This document shows positions 9,098 to 20,047 of a DNA stretch of 64,000 nt, in pieces. The stretch's first letter is position 1; every line of letters begins with the position of its first letter. The notes beneath the pieces are model-generated. The model did not search any database. It was not told where the DNA came from and saw only the letters and a program-made list of their open reading frames with translations. The position numbers were made by a program, and so were the translations under genes. Source of the stretch: Streptomyces sp. AC512_CC834 (GTDB lineage: Bacteria; Actinomycetota; Actinomycetes; Streptomycetales; Streptomycetaceae); contig NZ_JAGMUO010000128.1 in the NCBI RefSeq assembly GCF_019049325.1, forward strand, positions 62,001-126,000, in the 5' to 3' direction.

Positions 9098-9979
9098 TCA
9101 GCCCTTGACCGCGCCGAGCATCACGCCCGACACGAAGTAGCGCTGGACGAACGGGTACACGCAGAGGATGGGCAGCGCGGTGAGCACGATGGTGACGGCC
9201 TGGATGTTGGCCGCGACCTGGGTGAGCTGCTCGGTGCCCGCGCCGGCGCCGGTGCCCCCGGTGGCGCCCGCGATGAGGTTGCGCAGATAGACCGTGACCG
9301 GCATGAGTTCGGCCCGGTCCATGTAGAGGAAGGCACCGAACCAGGAGTTCCAGAAGGACACCGAGTAGAACAGCACCATCGTCGCGACGACCGCCTTCGA
9401 CAGCGGCAGCACGATCCTGAGGAGGATGCCGTAGGTGCTCAGGCCGTCGATCTGCGCGGCCTCCTCCAGATCGTCCGGCAGGCTTTCGAAGAAGGCCTTC
9501 ATGACCAGCAGGTTGAAGACGCTGATCGCGTTGGGCAGGGCCAGCGCCCACACCGTGTTCTTCAGGTCGAGGCTGGTGATGAGCACGTAGGTGGGGATGA
9601 GGCCGCCGGAGAAGAACATGGTGAACACGGCGATGCCGACGAGGACTCCGCGGCCCTTGAGGTTCCTCTTCGACAGGACGTAGGCGTAACAGGTCGTCAG
9701 GACCATGGCGACGACGGTCGAGACGACCGTGTAGAACACGGTGTTGCCGTAGTTGCGCCAGAATGTGCCGTCCCGGAAGACGATCTCGTAGGTGGTGAGG
9801 TTGAAGCCCTTGGGCCACAGGGTCACCTCGCCGGCGCGGATGTGGCGCTCACCGCTGAAGGAGCGGGCGACGATGTTGGCGAACGGGTAGAGCGTCACCA
9901 CCACGACGCCGGTGAGGATCAGCCCGTTGACGCCCTGGAAGACGCGGTAGCCCCGGGTGGGCCGGTCGACGTTCACCAC
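9098..9979 (-). CDS. Carbohydrate ABC transporter permease (YtcP/MalG type)
   Basis: The 293-residue inner-membrane protein has six predicted spans and the EAA loop EEAAQIDGLSTYGILLRIVL that contacts the ATPase. The C-terminal end QRYFVSGVMLGAVKG is typical of YtcP/LplC permeases. The GTG start at 9979 overlaps the end of the first permease gene by 7 nt. It forms the transmembrane channel with that partner and receives sugar from the lipoprotein encoded next. Confidence 0.92.
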   Translation of the reverse strand: MVNVDRPTRGYRVFQGVNGLILTGVVVVTLYPFANIVARSFSGERHIRAGEVTLWPKGFNLTTYEIVFRDGTFWRNYGNTVFYTVVSTVVAMVLTTCYAYVLSKRNLKGRGVLVGIAVFTMFFSGGLIPTYVLITSLDLKNTVWALALPNAISVFNLLVMKAFFESLPDDLEEAAQIDGLSTYGILLRIVLPLSKAVVATMVLFYSVSFWNSWFGAFLYMDRAELMPVTVYLRNLIAGATGGTGAGAGTEQLTQVAANIQAVTIVLTALPILCVYPFVQRYFVSGVMLGAVKG

Positions 9980-10893
9980 AGGCTCGTCCCCACCGTGCGG
10001 CGCGAGAGCAGGTTGGCCGAGGTGATCAGGACCAGGCCGATGACCGCCTCGAACAGGCCGATGGCGGCGGCGTAGCTGAAGCTGTTGGACTCCACGCCGG
10101 TGCGGTAGAGGTAGGTGGAGATCACGTCACCGGTCTCGTAGGTCAGCGGGTTGTACAGGAGCAGGATCTTCTCGAAGCCGACCGCCAGGAAGGTGCCGAT
10201 GTTGAGGATCAGCAGGGTGATCATGGTGGGGCGGATGCCGGGCAGGGTGACATGCCAGATCTGCCGCCAGCGGCTCGCGCCGTCGATGCGGGCCGCCTCG
10301 TAGAGGTCGTCGTCGATCGTGGTGAGCGCGGTCAGGTAGAGGATGGTGCCCCACCCGGCGGTCTGCCAGATCTCCGAGCCCACGTAGATGGTGCGGAACC
10401 ACTCGGGCTCCTGGATGAACCGGACCGGGTCCTGACCGAACCAGCCGAGGACGTGGTTGACCGGGCCGTCGGTGGCGAGCATCTGCAGGGTGATGCCGGC
10501 GACGATCACGATCGACAGGAAGTGCGGCAGGTACGACACCGACTGCACGAACCGTTTCAGGGCCCGCGTGCGCACCTCGTTGAGGAGCAGCGCGAGCACG
10601 ATGGGGATGGGGAAGCAGAAGACGAGGGTGAGGCCGCCGATCCAGAGGGTGTTGCGGAAGACCTGCCAGAAGGTGGGGTCGCTGAGGAACATCTGCACAT
10701 AGCGCAGGCCGACCCACTGCTCCCCCAGGATCGAACCGCCGGGCTGGAAGCGGCGGAAGGCGATCACGTTGCCGATCATCGGCAGATAGCGGAAGACAAG
10801 GAAGAACAGCAGCGGCAGGACGGCCAGCGAGTACAGCCGCCAGTCCCGGCGCAGCGCCCGCCGCCAGTTGGCCGGCGTGGTGGAGGTGCTCAT
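9973..10893 (-). CDS. Carbohydrate ABC transporter permease (LplB/YteP type)
   Basis: The first gene of the minus-strand operon; 306 residues, six predicted spans, and the EAA loop LYEAARIDGASRWRQIWHVT. The N-terminal RDWRLYSLAVLPLLFFLVF and LPMIGNVIAFRRFQP blocks are LplB-like. I chose the ATG at 10893 because GGGAGG precedes it and the family block begins shortly after. An in-frame upstream ATG (10971) would run through the operator palindrome and is less likely. Transcription is probably controlled by the palindrome 31-41 nt upstream. Confidence 0.92.
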   Translation of the reverse strand: MSTSTTPANWRRALRRDWRLYSLAVLPLLFFLVFRYLPMIGNVIAFRRFQPGGSILGEQWVGLRYVQMFLSDPTFWQVFRNTLWIGGLTLVFCFPIPIVLALLLNEVRTRALKRFVQSVSYLPHFLSIVIVAGITLQMLATDGPVNHVLGWFGQDPVRFIQEPEWFRTIYVGSEIWQTAGWGTILYLTALTTIDDDLYEAARIDGASRWRQIWHVTLPGIRPTMITLLILNIGTFLAVGFEKILLLYNPLTYETGDVISTYLYRTGVESNSFSYAAAIGLFEAVIGLVLITSANLLSRRTVGTSLW

Positions 10894-10923
10894 GCTCGGG
10901 CCTCCCCGCGACATGCAGGCACT

Positions 10924-10934
10924 CGAAACTTTCG
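10924..10934 (-). promoter_or_regulatory. Xylan-regulon type operator palindrome
   Basis: CGAAACTTTCG is a perfect 11-bp palindrome (CGAAA-N-TTTCG) 31 to 41 nt upstream of the first permease start. The same kind of box has been described upstream of Streptomyces xylanase genes and as a target of LacI-family repressors of BxlR type. That sugar control acts here is an inference. No regulator gene is next to it. Confidence 0.7.
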
Positions 10935-11184
10935 ACGGCCTGCCGGTAACTTCGCGGCAACTTAAAGGCATGGGGAAAGCGGTGTCAATGGCCGGTACAC
11001 ACTGGAGTCTTGGGCCATCAGACGCTTCGTGAATTGATGATCCGAGCCTGGGAATAGCGGTGTTGAGCTGTTACCGTCGACCGCACCTTTCTGGATTGTT
11101 ACCGCAACGATCGCCCCCAGGTACCCGCCCGGTCGCCCGGTACCCCGGTGCCCCAGTCCCCCGAACCCGCTGCGAGGTGCCGCC

Positions 11185-12177
11185 GTGCCCGCGTTCGATC
11201 TGTCCCCGACGGAGTTGGCGCGCCACCGCCCCGACCTCGACGAGCCCGACGACTTCGACGCGTTCTGGCGCGACACCGTCGTCCGGTCCTCGGCCTGCGA
11301 ACCCCTGGTGTCGGCGCACCCGGTGGAGACCGGACTGCGCCTGACGCGCACCTGGGACGTGATCTTCAAGGGCTTCGGCGGCGACCCGGTGCGCGCGTGG
11401 TTCAGCAGACCCGCCGTCGCGGACCGGCCGCTGCCCGCGGTCGTCGAGTACGCCGGATACGGGCGCGGCCGCGGCCTCCCCCACGAGCGGCTGACCTGGG
11501 TGACCGCCGGGTACGCGCACCTGCTGATGGACAACCGGGGCCAGGGCGACCAGTACGGCTGCGGCGGCGACACCCCCGACCCGCACGCCGCCGCGCCGGG
11601 CGGCCCCGGCCCTGCGGTGCGGGGCCTGCTCGACCCGCACGACCACCACTGGCGCCGTCTGATCACGGACGCGGTGCGCGCGGTCTCGGCGGTGCGGGCG
11701 CTGCCCGGCGTAGACCCGGGGCGCGTCGCGGCCGTCGGCAACAGCCAGGGCGGCGGGCTGGCGCTGGCCGTCGCGGGCCTGGTGCAGGACCTGGCGGCGG
11801 TACTGGTCTCCGCCCCGCTGCTGTGCGGAATCCGCCGCGCGCTGGACCTGACGGACGCCGGGCCCTACGGCGAGATCGCGGCGTATCTGTCGGTGCGCCG
11901 GGGCGCCGAGAACGCCGCCCACCGCACCCTCTCCTACCTGGAGGGCATCTCCTTCGCCCGCCGCGCGCACGCACCGGCCCACTTCGGCGTGGGCCTGCGC
12001 GACACGGTGTGCCCGCCGAGCGGGGCGTACGCCGCCTTCAACCGGTACGCGGAACTGTCCGGCGCCGAGCCTCGCAAGGAGATCCACGCGTACCCGTTCA
12101 ACGGACACGAGGGCGGGGACGCGGTGCATGTACGCCGCCAACTGGCCTGGCTGGCGGGGGTGTGGGCGTCCGACTGA
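11185..12177 (+). CDS. Acetyl(xylan) esterase, CE7/AXE1 family
   Basis: The 330-residue alpha/beta hydrolase has the CE7 layout: YAGYGRGRGLPHERL near the oxyanion region, LLMDNRGQGDQYGCGGDTPD, the nucleophile elbow GNSQGGGLAL (Ser187), GLRDTVCPPSGAYAAFN with the acid, and NGHEGGDAVHVRRQ with the His. CE7 enzymes remove acetyl groups from short xylo-oligosaccharides, and some act on cephalosporin C. No signal peptide is present, so it acts inside the cell. It is read away from the permease operon across a 291-bp shared intergenic region. The GTG at 11185 is preceded by a weak GAGG. Confidence 0.9.
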   Translation: MPAFDLSPTELARHRPDLDEPDDFDAFWRDTVVRSSACEPLVSAHPVETGLRLTRTWDVIFKGFGGDPVRAWFSRPAVADRPLPAVVEYAGYGRGRGLPHERLTWVTAGYAHLLMDNRGQGDQYGCGGDTPDPHAAAPGGPGPAVRGLLDPHDHHWRRLITDAVRAVSAVRALPGVDPGRVAAVGNSQGGGLALAVAGLVQDLAAVLVSAPLLCGIRRALDLTDAGPYGEIAAYLSVRRGAENAAHRTLSYLEGISFARRAHAPAHFGVGLRDTVCPPSGAYAAFNRYAELSGAEPRKEIHAYPFNGHEGGDAVHVRRQLAWLAGVWASD

Positions 12178-12222
12178 GGCATGAACGGTTAATTGAGCTG
12201 AGGCATGAGCCGAGGCATGAGC

Positions 12223-12258
12223 GAGGGCCGCACCCCCGGCGACGGGGCTGCGGCCCTC
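12223..12258. terminator. Bidirectional hairpin terminator between the esterase gene and acnA
   Basis: A 10-bp perfect stem (GAGGGCCGCA at 12223-12232, complement at 12249-12258) with a 16-nt loop lies between convergent genes. Confidence 0.8.
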
Positions 12259-12299
12259 AACTGTCGTGCGTCAACTGTTGTGCGTCAACTGTTCTGCGT
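12258..12299. repeat. Three 14-bp tandem repeats downstream of acnA
   Basis: The unit CAACTGTCGTGCGT occurs three times, with copies 2 and 3 differing by one base in the seventh to ninth positions. It follows the terminator stem directly and ends 6 nt before the acnA stop codon. Just upstream the sequence GAGGCATGAGC is also repeated (about 12200-12222). Confidence 0.8.
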
Positions 12300-12305
12300 T
12301 GCGGC

Positions 12306-15041
<2,736 letters not shown>

Positions 15042-15123
15042 GACAGTCTCCTTCATTTATGTGCGCGTACCACCGCATCCTGCCGCCACGCCGCCCTGGC
15101 CGATTCGCTGAGGTTGGGCTAAG

Positions 15124-15139
15124 TTAGGTAACCCTTACC
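15124..15139 (-). promoter_or_regulatory. Possible iron box (DmdR/IdeR-like) upstream of acnA
   Basis: On the minus strand the 16 bases GGTAAGGGTTACCTAA agree at 13 positions with the last 16 of the 19-bp DmdR1/IdeR consensus as I recall it. The first three consensus positions do not match. It lies about 85-100 nt upstream of the acnA start. Iron control of an iron-sulfur enzyme would make sense but is inferred. Confidence 0.35.
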
Positions 15140-15183
15140 ACCAGGCCCGATAGCGACGTGCGGCTGCGGTGCGCCTCGGCAGA

Positions 15184-15201
15184 TATCTCGATGTCGAGAT
15201 A
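15184..15201. promoter_or_regulatory. Perfect 18-bp palindrome upstream of acnA (MarR/TamR-type operator)
   Basis: TATCTCGA-TG-TCGAGATA is a perfect 8-2-8 palindrome, 143-160 nt upstream of acnA. Its length and spacing fit a MarR-family dimer. The S. coelicolor MarR protein TamR is reported to control aconitase and trans-aconitate methyltransferase genes, so TamR is the leading candidate; the exact TamR consensus was not checked. No marR gene is in the window. Confidence 0.6.
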
Positions 15202-15511
15202 ACTCTAGTACATAGGGGCGGTCTGGTCATGCCCGGGCACCGTGTGGCGTGCGCCCCACCGTGCACTCACCCGGGTGACCCGTACGGCCATGGCCAAGCC
15301 GAACCGGGGTACCCGATCCATGCCGATCCAGTCCCGGCACACCCCGAAAGGAGGCCGCCCACCACCCCCAGCAGCACCGGACGCCGTACGACATCGACGG
15401 ATTTACCAGAACCTTTCGGATGACATCGCACAACGACGAGCAGCCGCCGCCGCGGCGCCACCGGGGCACCTTTGACGTCGCGTCACCCGAACAGACCCCC
15501 CGTGAGGCGCG

Positions 15512-15527
15512 ATCTCATATCTGAGAT
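15512..15527 (+). promoter_or_regulatory. Palindrome just upstream of the HTH-MurA fusion gene
   Basis: ATCTCA-TATC-TGAGAT is a perfect 6-4-6 inverted repeat ending 12 nt before the ATG at 15540. Because the downstream product begins with an XRE-type HTH, autoregulation through this site is a natural hypothesis. Confidence 0.55.
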
Positions 15528-15539
15528 AGCCTCAACCTC

Positions 15540-17069
15540 ATGGCAGACGACTACCTCGTACGCATCGGCAAGCTCATCCGTGACGCGCGGCAGCACCGCG
15601 GCTGGACGCAGTCACAGCTCGCGGAGGCGCTCAACACCAGCCAGAGCGCCGTCAACCGCATCGAGCGCGGCAACCAGAACATCAGCCTTGAGATGATCGC
15701 CCGGATCGGCGAAGCGCTGGACAGCGAAATCGTCTCCCTGGGCTACGCGGGTCCGATGCACCTGCGTGTGGTCGGCGGCCGCCGCCTGTCCGGCGCCATC
15801 GACGTCAAGACCAGCAAGAACGCCTGCGTGGCCCTGCTGTGCGCCTCGCTGCTCAACAAGGGGCGCACGGTGCTGCGCCGGGTCGCCCGCATCGAGGAGG
15901 TCTACCGCCTCCTGGAGGTGCTCAACTCCATCGGTGTGCGCACGCGCTGGATCAACGACGGCACCGACCTGGAGATCGTGCCGCCCTCCGAGCTGGACAT
16001 GGAGGCCATCGACGCCGAGGCCGCCGTCCGCACCCGCTCGATCATCATGTTCCTCGGCCCGCTGCTGCACCGCATGGACCGCTTCAAGCTGCCCTACGCC
16101 GGCGGCTGCGACCTCGGCACCCGGACCATCGAGCCGCACATGATCGCGCTGCGCCGGTTCGGCCTGGACGTCGCGGCGACCGAGGGCCACTACCACGCGG
16201 TGGTCGACCGCCAGGTGCGCCCGGACCGCCCGATCGTGCTGACCGAGCGGGGCGACACGGTGACGGAGAACGCCCTCCTGGCCGCCGCCCGGCACGACGG
16301 CGTCACCGTCATCCGCAACGCCTCCTCCAACTACATGGTCCAGGACCTGTGCTTCTTCCTGGAGGCTCTCGGCGTCCGCGTCGAAGGCATCGGCACCACC
16401 ACCCTCACCGTGCACGGCATGCCGGTCATCGACGCCGACGTGGACTACTCCCCCTCCGAGGACCCGGTAGAGGCGATGAGCCTGCTGGCCGCCGCCGTGG
16501 TCACGGAGTCGGAGCTGACGGTGCGGCGCGTGCCCATCGAGTTCCTGGAGATCGAGCTGGCGGTCCTGGAGGAGATGGGCCTCGACCACGACCGCACGCC
16601 CGAATACTTCGCGGACAACGGCCGCACGCGCCTGGTCGACCTCACCGTCCGCCCCTCCAAACTCGAGGCACCGATCGACAAGATCCACCCCATGCCCTTC
16701 CCGGGCCTGAACATCGACAACGTCCCGTTCTTCGCGGCCATCGCCGCCTCCGCCCAGGGCCAGACCCTGATCCACGACTGGGTCTACGACAACCGCGCCA
16801 TCTACCTGACCGACCTGAACCGCCTGGGCGGCCGCCTCCAACTCCTGGACCCCCACCGCGTCCTGGTCGAGGGCCCCACCCGCTGGCGCGCCGCCGAGAT
16901 GATGTGCCCGCCGGCCCTGCGCCCCGCCGTGGTCGTCCTCCTGGCCATGATGGCCGCCGAGGGCACGTCGGTGCTGCGCAACGTCTACGTCATCAACCGC
17001 GGCTACGAGGACCTCGCCGAGCGGCTGAACTCGATCGGGGCGCAGATCGAGACGTTCCGGGACATCTGA
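15540..17069 (+). CDS. XRE-HTH fused to UDP-GlcNAc enolpyruvyl transferase (MurA-like)
   Basis: The 509-residue product has an N-terminal XRE helix-turn-helix (about 8-62: IRDARQHRGWTQSQLAEALN, then NTSQSAVNRIERGNQNIS), followed by a complete EPT/MurA fold of about 430 residues. The MurA substrate lysine-asparagine pair is present in KTSKNACVALLCAS. The active-site loop cysteine is Cys190 in YAGGCDLGTRTIEPH, equivalent to E. coli Cys115. MurA adds enolpyruvate from PEP to UDP-GlcNAc, the first committed step of peptidoglycan synthesis. The fusion looks like a second MurA with DNA-binding ability. S. coelicolor has the same gene beside acnA (SCO5998, from memory). Whether the HTH regulates its own gene is unknown. 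Confidence 0.9.
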   Translation: MADDYLVRIGKLIRDARQHRGWTQSQLAEALNTSQSAVNRIERGNQNISLEMIARIGEALDSEIVSLGYAGPMHLRVVGGRRLSGAIDVKTSKNACVALLCASLLNKGRTVLRRVARIEEVYRLLEVLNSIGVRTRWINDGTDLEIVPPSELDMEAIDAEAAVRTRSIIMFLGPLLHRMDRFKLPYAGGCDLGTRTIEPHMIALRRFGLDVAATEGHYHAVVDRQVRPDRPIVLTERGDTVTENALLAAARHDGVTVIRNASSNYMVQDLCFFLEALGVRVEGIGTTTLTVHGMPVIDADVDYSPSEDPVEAMSLLAAAVVTESELTVRRVPIEFLEIELAVLEEMGLDHDRTPEYFADNGRTRLVDLTVRPSKLEAPIDKIHPMPFPGLNIDNVPFFAAIAASAQGQTLIHDWVYDNRAIYLTDLNRLGGRLQLLDPHRVLVEGPTRWRAAEMMCPPALRPAVVVLLAMMAAEGTSVLRNVYVINRGYEDLAERLNSIGAQIETFRDI

Positions 17070-17081
17070 CCGGCGGGATGT

Positions 17082-17107
17082 CGTGCCCCTTGGAGGCAAG
17101 GGGCACG
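17082..17107 (+). terminator. Hairpin terminator after the HTH-MurA gene
   Basis: CGTGCCCCTTG at 17082-17092 pairs perfectly with 17097-17107 around a GAGG loop, 12 nt past the stop. It marks the end of recognisable core chromosome. Confidence 0.85.
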
Positions 17108-18008
17108 GCAGCTCAACATGCCAGCTGACCTGCGGATACCTACCTTCACAGCCCTTCGCTGATCACTGTTGTTTTTCAGCACCTTGTGCAGCGCATGTGC
17201 AAGATGATCTTGATTGGTTGATGGCGCGTCAGAAAGTGCTGAGTAGCCGTCAGCCCTTGCGCAGAGTTGTCGGCGAAGCGACCTCGCGACGTCCGACGTT
17301 GGTCGCCTCACGCCGACCGCGCGTCGTCGACGAGGTGAACCGCCATCCGCCCGATATCCCCGACCTCGCGACGGAGCCTGGGGCCCGGCGACGCATCCGA
17401 CTCCTCCGGCTGACTACCTCGCCACGAGAGAGGACCGACACCACGCAGGCGCGGGTCCTCTGTCGTAGACGGGCGCCGTGTCACGTGCTGAGCCTGCACC
17501 CAGCTCGTGGGAACAGGGGCCTGCCGTTGCCGGATGGGGAAACCTGAGGGGTAATCACCCAAAATTCACCCCCTGCAATGGCCGCGGGGTGCAAGTGCCC
17601 CTGCACGTCGCCGCGGTCTGGACGTTCACGAAGGCGGTCTCAACGGCGCGCTTGGGTTGGTAACGCATCGCGTGTGTCCGAGGCAAACGCTGCCGAAACA
17701 GCGGACGCTCCGTCCCAGCGCCTGCGCGCCGAGATGCTGCGCATGTCTGCCGGCGAGGGGCATCAGGATTCGAAGATGCAGCGGTTTGGGGCAACCGAAT
17801 CTTCGTGATAGCTACTGCTGCGGTAGGCAGTTCCCCCATGAGCCCGGACCCCCTGGTCCGTGATTCTGGTGAATCCCGGCTGAGTGTCAGTGGAACCGGC
17901 CATAATCGGAGTGTGCAGCGAACGTCAGTAGCCGTCGCTCTTCCGGGGCTCCAGATGCCCAAGAGGAACCCACCGGGTGCACGTCCTGGCCATGGACAAC
18001 GGAGCGAC
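17108..18008. other. 900-bp stretch without a supported gene (core/accessory junction)
   Basis: Several overlapping open frames exist on both strands, but none has a good ribosome binding site, a recognisable domain or convincing codon bias. Base composition is mixed and GC-poorer patches begin here. The stretch contains one clear hairpin (17771-17805). I see no tRNA, integrase or duplicated attachment-like sequence. Confidence 0.6.
17771..17805. other. Imperfect hairpin upstream of the SLATT/CD-NTase pair
   Basis: CGAAGAT (17771-17777) pairs with ATCTTCG (17799-17805), and an inner GGTT/AACC pair stacks inside. It lies about 200 nt upstream of the SLATT start and could be a terminator for incoming transcription or a leader structure. 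Confidence 0.4.
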
Positions 18009-18599
18009 ATGACGAGTGAGCATCCGAACCACCGCGATCTCTATCTGCTGACACAGGTGCGCGAGACATTCGGTCGCGTGGTCTACAGCCACAAAACACA
18101 CGAGAAGCAGGCGGACATATGCTTCCGCCGGCACAGATGGCAGCAAGTGGCTCTCGTCAGCCTCACGGCGATCAGCTCCGGAACCTTCTTGGCTTCCGTG
18201 CTGGGGGTCGTGGTGAATCCCCAGCAGGCCAGTCTCGCGACGTCCTTCATCGCGCTCCTCGTCACGGTGGCGAGCCTGAGCACCAAGACGTTCAAGTTCG
18301 CCGAGGAAGCCGAGTCCCACCGTGACGTCGCTTCGCAGCTCTGGGACGTCCGCGAGTCCTACCTGTCTTTGATCGCCGACGTCATGTCCGGCGCGGCTTC
18401 AGCGCCCGATGCGCGCTCTCGCCGCGAGGAGCTACAGGAGGCCGCGCGGGCCGCGTACGCGGATGCCCCCAGGACCAGCGCCAGGGCATTCTCCAGGGCC
18501 AGTGACGGGCTGCAGAACAACGAGGAAATGACGTTCACGTCTCGAGAAATCGACCTATTCTTGCCCGGCGCCCTGCGACTCAACGAAGATGAGGCGTGA
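18009..18599 (+). CDS. SLATT-domain 2TM protein (CBASS-type effector candidate)
   Basis: The 196-residue protein has a helical N-terminal part (TQVRETFGRVVYSHKTHEKQ), two adjacent membrane spans (VALVSLTAISSGTFLASVLG and ASLATSFIALLVTVASLST), then FKFAEEAESHRDVASQLWDV and a helical C-terminal half. This is the SLATT arrangement: two TM helices plus a helical domain, a family repeatedly coupled to CD-NTases and predicted to form pores when activated by a nucleotide signal. I chose the ATG at 18009 because GGAG lies 4 nt upstream and the family part begins here. The stop overlaps the next gene by 4 nt (GTGA), so the two are translationally coupled. Lower GC than the flanks suggests transfer. 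Confidence 0.8.
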   Translation: MTSEHPNHRDLYLLTQVRETFGRVVYSHKTHEKQADICFRRHRWQQVALVSLTAISSGTFLASVLGVVVNPQQASLATSFIALLVTVASLSTKTFKFAEEAESHRDVASQLWDVRESYLSLIADVMSGAASAPDARSRREELQEAARAAYADAPRTSARAFSRASDGLQNNEEMTFTSREIDLFLPGALRLNEDEA

Positions 18600-19878
18600 G
18601 AATGGAAACCTCAGAGCTTTTTAGCAGCCTTCTCCAGAACCTGAAGGTCGGCGACAGTAATATCACCGTCGCGTCGCGTCGCGATGAGATAACCAAGGCT
18701 CTTAACAAGGAGTTCAGGGCAAAGGAGGGCTCCACCGAGCACCGATTGATGGTGGGTTCATATGGTCGCCACACAGCCATCCGCGGCGTATCGGACCTGG
18801 ACATGCTCTATGCTCTCCCGCCCAGCATACGCGCGAACCACGCCGGCGAAACGGCCCGCGACGAATTCTCACACAGGTCAAGGACACGCTACAGAAGCGG
18901 TACCCGAATACCGAGGTCCGTGTCGACCAGTGCGTCGTGCGCGTGCAGTTCTCTAGCAATAGCTTCAAGTTTGAGGTCCAGCCAGTCTTCGAAAACGACG
19001 ACAAGAGCTTCTCCTATCCCGATTCTGTTGATAGAGGATGGAAGGTCACCAAGCCACGCGACGAGATCCGTGCGACGCAGGAGTGCAACGAGCGCACGTC
19101 GAACAACATGCGTCATCTCGCCCGGATGGTCCGCGCATGGAAGAACACCCATGGCGTTAATATGGGGGGCCTGCTCATCGACACTCTCGTACACCGCTTC
19201 TTCTCACGGACCGAATGCTATAATTCAGCCGGACTGCACACGTACGACTTGATGGTCCGCGACTTCTTCGAATTCCTCGCTGGCCAGCCCGATCAAAGCT
19301 ACTACTCCGCGCTGGGCAGTGGCCAGAATGTGGCGGCGAAGAAGGGCTTCCAGCCGAAAGCGAAGAAGGCGTACAAGCGGAGTCTCGAAGCGATCGCGTC
19401 AGAGGGGACTGCGACAGCCAACAAAAAGTGGCGCAGCATGTTCGGCACATCAGTGCCGTTGAAGGCCGTAAGTGCTGCCCACGCGTTCGACAACACCGAA
19501 CAGTTCATCGAGGATTGGTACCCTGTCGACATTCGCCACTCGCTCACGATCGATTGCGAAGTCGCCCAGAACGGATGGCGGCCCGCCTCTCTGCGGAAGA
19601 TGCTTGAGGAGAGAACTTTCCTTCACGCCAACAAGACACTCGACTTCACCATCGTCGAATGCAGCGCTGATCGACCGTTCGAGGTGTGGTGGAAAGTACT
19701 CAACCGCGGAAGCGAGGCCGAGAAGCGCAACGAAATCCGCGGACAGATCATCAAGTCAAACCGCCAGGATGCTCGCCATGAGCGCACGAAGTTCCGCGGC
19801 GAGCATGTTGTCGAGTGCTACATCATTAAGGACGGTGTAGCGGTCGCACGCGACCGCATAGATGTGCCGATCGCTTGA
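18596..19878 (+). pseudogene. CD-NTase (SMODS nucleotidyltransferase) with a -1 frameshift
   Basis: The first frame encodes the nucleotidyltransferase head: VGSYGRHTAIRGVSDLDMLY carries the GS motif and the DxD metal ligands. After about residue 88 the family sequence continues in another frame (ILTQVKDTLQKRYPNTEV, then SFKFEVQPVFEN) through to the stop at 19878. Adding one A to the AA at 18864-18865 restores an uninterrupted reading GETARDEILTQVKDTL, so one base is missing there. Restored, the protein is about 425 residues, normal for SMODS-type CD-NTases, which make cyclic or linear nucleotide alarms on phage infection. Start: GTG at 18596 (overlapping the SLATT stop) or ATG at 18602. Whether the gene is dead or the base is a sequencing error cannot be told here. 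Confidence 0.8.
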
Positions 19879-20047
19879 CAGGGCAGGAGGCTGTCAGGGC
19901 TGTGGCAAACGCGGCTGATCTGACGTTTGTGCAGGTGAGGCAATGGTGTATGGGAATTGCCGAAGCTCCGATGTGATCGAGGACCTACCCTGGCGCGCTT
20001 CGGTACCACCTCGTTCGGAGACCGACTCTGGGCGACGTGCTGCCAGC

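Noticed and set aside
17083..17863. Several short open frames in the core/accessory junction
   Set aside because: No site, domain or codon bias distinguishes them; overlapping frames on both strands are equally long.
19880..20047. Weak inverted repeat GGCAAT/ATTGCC at 19939-19961 as terminator
   Set aside because: Only 6 bp with an 11-nt loop; not distinguishable from chance.
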